Positions 62,691 through 64,000 of a DNA stretch of 64,000 nucleotides are shown piece after piece; position 1 is the stretch's first letter, and each line of letters starts with the position of its first letter. The translations under genes and the position numbers were made by a program. This DNA comes from Megachile rotundata (taxonomy: Eukaryota > Arthropoda > Insecta > Hymenoptera > Megachilidae): NCBI RefSeq assembly GCF_050947335.1, contig NW_027473318.1:3844001-3908000 (forward strand), read 5' to 3'. The notes beneath the pieces are model-generated. The model had not been told where the DNA came from. It was given only the letters and a program-made list of their open reading frames with translations, and searched no databases.

Positions 62691-64000
62691 ATTGTGATAG
62701 AATGATTGTGATTGAATGATTGTGATTGTATGATTGTGATTGTATGATTGAGATTGTTTGATTGTATTTGGGAGATTGTATTTGGGAGATTGTAATTGTA
62801 TGATTGCGATTGTATGATTGTGATTGTATGATTGCGATTGTATGATTGTGATTGTATGATTGTGATGTATGATTGTAATTGTATGATTATGATTGTATGA
62901 TTGTGATTGTATGATTGTGATGGTATGATTGTGATGGTATGATTGTGATTGTATGATTGCGATCGTGTGATTGTGATTGTATGATTATGATTGTATGATT
63001 GTGATTGTATGATTGCGATTGTATGATTGTGATTGTATGATTATGATTGTATTTTTGTGATTCTATGATTGTGATTGTATGATTGTGATTGTATGATTGT
63101 GATTGTATGATTGCGATTGTATGATTGTGATTGTATGATTGTGATTGTATGATTGTGATTGTATGATTGTGATTGTATGATTGTGATTGTATGATTGTGA
63201 TTGTATGATTGTGAAAGTATGATTGTGATTGTATGATTGTGATTGTATGATTGTGATTGTATGATTGTGATTGTATGATTGTGATTTTATGAGTGTGATT
63301 GACTGATTGTGGTTGTGCGATTGTGATTGTACGATTGTGATTGTACGATTGTGATTGTACGATTGTGATTGTATGATTGTGATTGCATGATTGTGATTGT
63401 ATGATTGTGATTGCATGATTGTGATTGTATGATTGTGATTGCATGATTTTGAATGTATGATTCTGATTGTATGATTGTGATTGTATGATTGTGATTGTAT
63501 GATTGCGATTGTATGATTGTGATTGCATGAATTTGAATGTATGATTGTGATTGTATGATTGTGATTGTATGATTGTGATTGTATGATTCTGATTGTATGG
63601 TTGTGATTGTATGATTGTGATTGTATGATTGTGATAGTATGATTGTGATTGTATGATTGTGATTGTATGATTGTGATTGTATGATTGTGATTGTATGATT
63701 GTATTTCGGAGATTGTATTTGGGAGATTGTATTTGGGAGATTGTATTTGGGAGATTGTATCTGTATGATTGCGATTGTATGATTGTGATTGTATGATTGT
63801 GATTGTATGATTGTGATTGTATGATTGTGATTCTATGAATGCGATTGTATGATTGTGATTGCATAATTGTGATTGTATGATTGTGATTGTATGATTGCGA
63901 TTGTATGATTGTGATTGTATGATTGTGATGTATGATTGTAATTGTATGATTATGATTGTATGATTGTGATTGTATGATTGTCATGGTATGATTGTGATGG
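62691..64000 (+). repeat. 2.0-3.2 kb HOR, copy 5, cut by window edge
   Basis: It follows copy 4 at +2,070 (GATCGTGTG 60,891 and 62,961) to about 63,060, then at +1,860 and +1,846 (TTTCGGAG 61,861 and 63,707). The last 140 bases, from GCATAATTG near 63,863 to GTCATGGTATGATTGTGATGG at the edge, closely match 112-250 at the other end of the window. The array is therefore entering another P module. Confidence 0.8.
63056..63066 (+). other. 210-bp deletion junction joining two variant units
   Basis: The related copy has GTGATTTTATG at about 60,987-60,997 and GAGATTCTATG at about 61,197-61,207. Here GTGATTCTATG carries the left side of the first and the right side of the second. The 15 units between (210 bp, including GAATGCG and GCATAATTG) are absent. 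It reads as a clean exchange within one 14-bp unit, in register. Confidence 0.8.

Larger units (their letters stand above)
1..64000 (+). repeat. 14-bp satellite array filling the whole window
   Basis: The unit ATGATTGTGATTGT (T7 G4 A3, no C) repeats head to tail over the entire window, and I saw no interruption by unrelated sequence. All units read in the same orientation. Common single-base variants are TGCGATTG, TACGATTG, GCATGATT, GATTATGATT, GTAATTG and GATAGTATG. A divergent 14-mer, GATTGTATTTGGGA, occurs in short runs. Rare 13-bp (ATGATTGTGATGT) and 15-bp (GCGATCTGTATGATT-type) units shift the phase. This is satellite/minisatellite DNA by structure. A role in centromere, subtelomere or other heterochromatin is inference from length and organisation only; no protein-binding site I recognise, such as a CENP-B box, was seen. 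The array runs past both window edges. Confidence 0.98.

Noticed and set aside
1..64000. Coding on the + strand
   Set aside because: TGA occurs twice per unit, and the 14-bp period moves it through all three frames, so no + frame stays open beyond a few units in consensus sequence.
1..64000. CRISPR array
   Set aside because: The repeats abut with no unique spacers, and the unit is only 14 bp and not palindromic.
1..64000. Circular element, because the last 140 bases resemble bases 112-250
   Set aside because: P modules occur at many internal places too, so the window edge simply falls in another one. The match has differences (GATTTATG against GATGTATG) and gives no evidence of closure.
1..64000. 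Pure assembly or sequencing artefact
   Set aside because: Ordered variant units, private mutations in single copies and whole-unit length differences look like real evolution. Exact copy numbers and the near-identical 4.58 kb pair could still be affected by assembly, which I cannot test here.
1..64000. tRNA, rRNA, riboswitch, promoter or terminator signals
   Set aside because: No non-satellite sequence exists in the window to carry them. Short matches such as TATA-like or T-rich stretches (ATTTTTG) are recurrent satellite variants.

Overview
The whole 64 kb window is one block of satellite DNA. I found no gene, RNA gene, transposon or other unique sequence in it. The building block is a 14-bp unit, ATGATTGTGATTGT on the + strand, repeated head to tail from the first base to the last with no inversion that I could see. 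The consensus has no C, so the + strand is T/G-rich and the - strand is A/C-rich. An unbroken, multi-level satellite of this size suggests a eukaryotic heterochromatic region (pericentromeric, subtelomeric, sex-chromosome or B-chromosome type). Nothing in the sequence identifies the species or chromosome position.

The array is not monotonous. Variant units (TGCGATTG, TACGATTG, CTGATTGTGGTTGTGCG, GAAAGTATG, GATAGTATG, ATTTTTGTGATTTTATG, runs of GATTGTATTTGGGA, a 13-bp unit and a 15-bp unit) occur in fixed orders and act as barcodes. Using them I can trace higher-order repeats (HORs) and large duplications by hand. From left to right: a P block (1-1.48 kb) whose relatives reappear at 37-39.7 kb and 44-47.3 kb; a Q block (1.48-3.73 kb); about three copies of a ~2.5 kb HOR (4.26-11.57 kb); a segment (11.57-15.3 kb) followed by partial copies of itself and of the 7.95-9.5 kb region (15.3-18.66 kb); a recent ~4.58 kb tandem duplication (18.66-27.78 kb), itself a 9,177-bp-offset copy of 9.5-14 kb; an array of 0.6-1.1 kb HOR units (28.9-33.5 kb); a large duplication pair (34.4-39.73 and 40.88-46.47 kb) with a transplanted 1.1 kb piece of the previous array between them; a second stretch of the 0.6-1.1 kb family (49.1-52.4 kb); and about five copies of a 2.0-3.2 kb HOR (52.4 kb to the end). 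At the right edge the array re-enters P-type sequence.

The many long open frames on the - strand follow from the unit itself. Its reverse complement has no stop codon in any frame, and 3 x 14 bp = 14 codons, so all three - frames stay open and encode the same kind of Q/S/Y/N/H/T/I peptide. Starts and stops arise only where variant units happen to create CAT, or TTA/TCA/CTA, on the + strand. I do not annotate any of them as genes.

Coordinates of single marker motifs were read directly. Block edges are approximate (tens of bases), because the edges lie inside uniform consensus runs. Percent identities were not computed.
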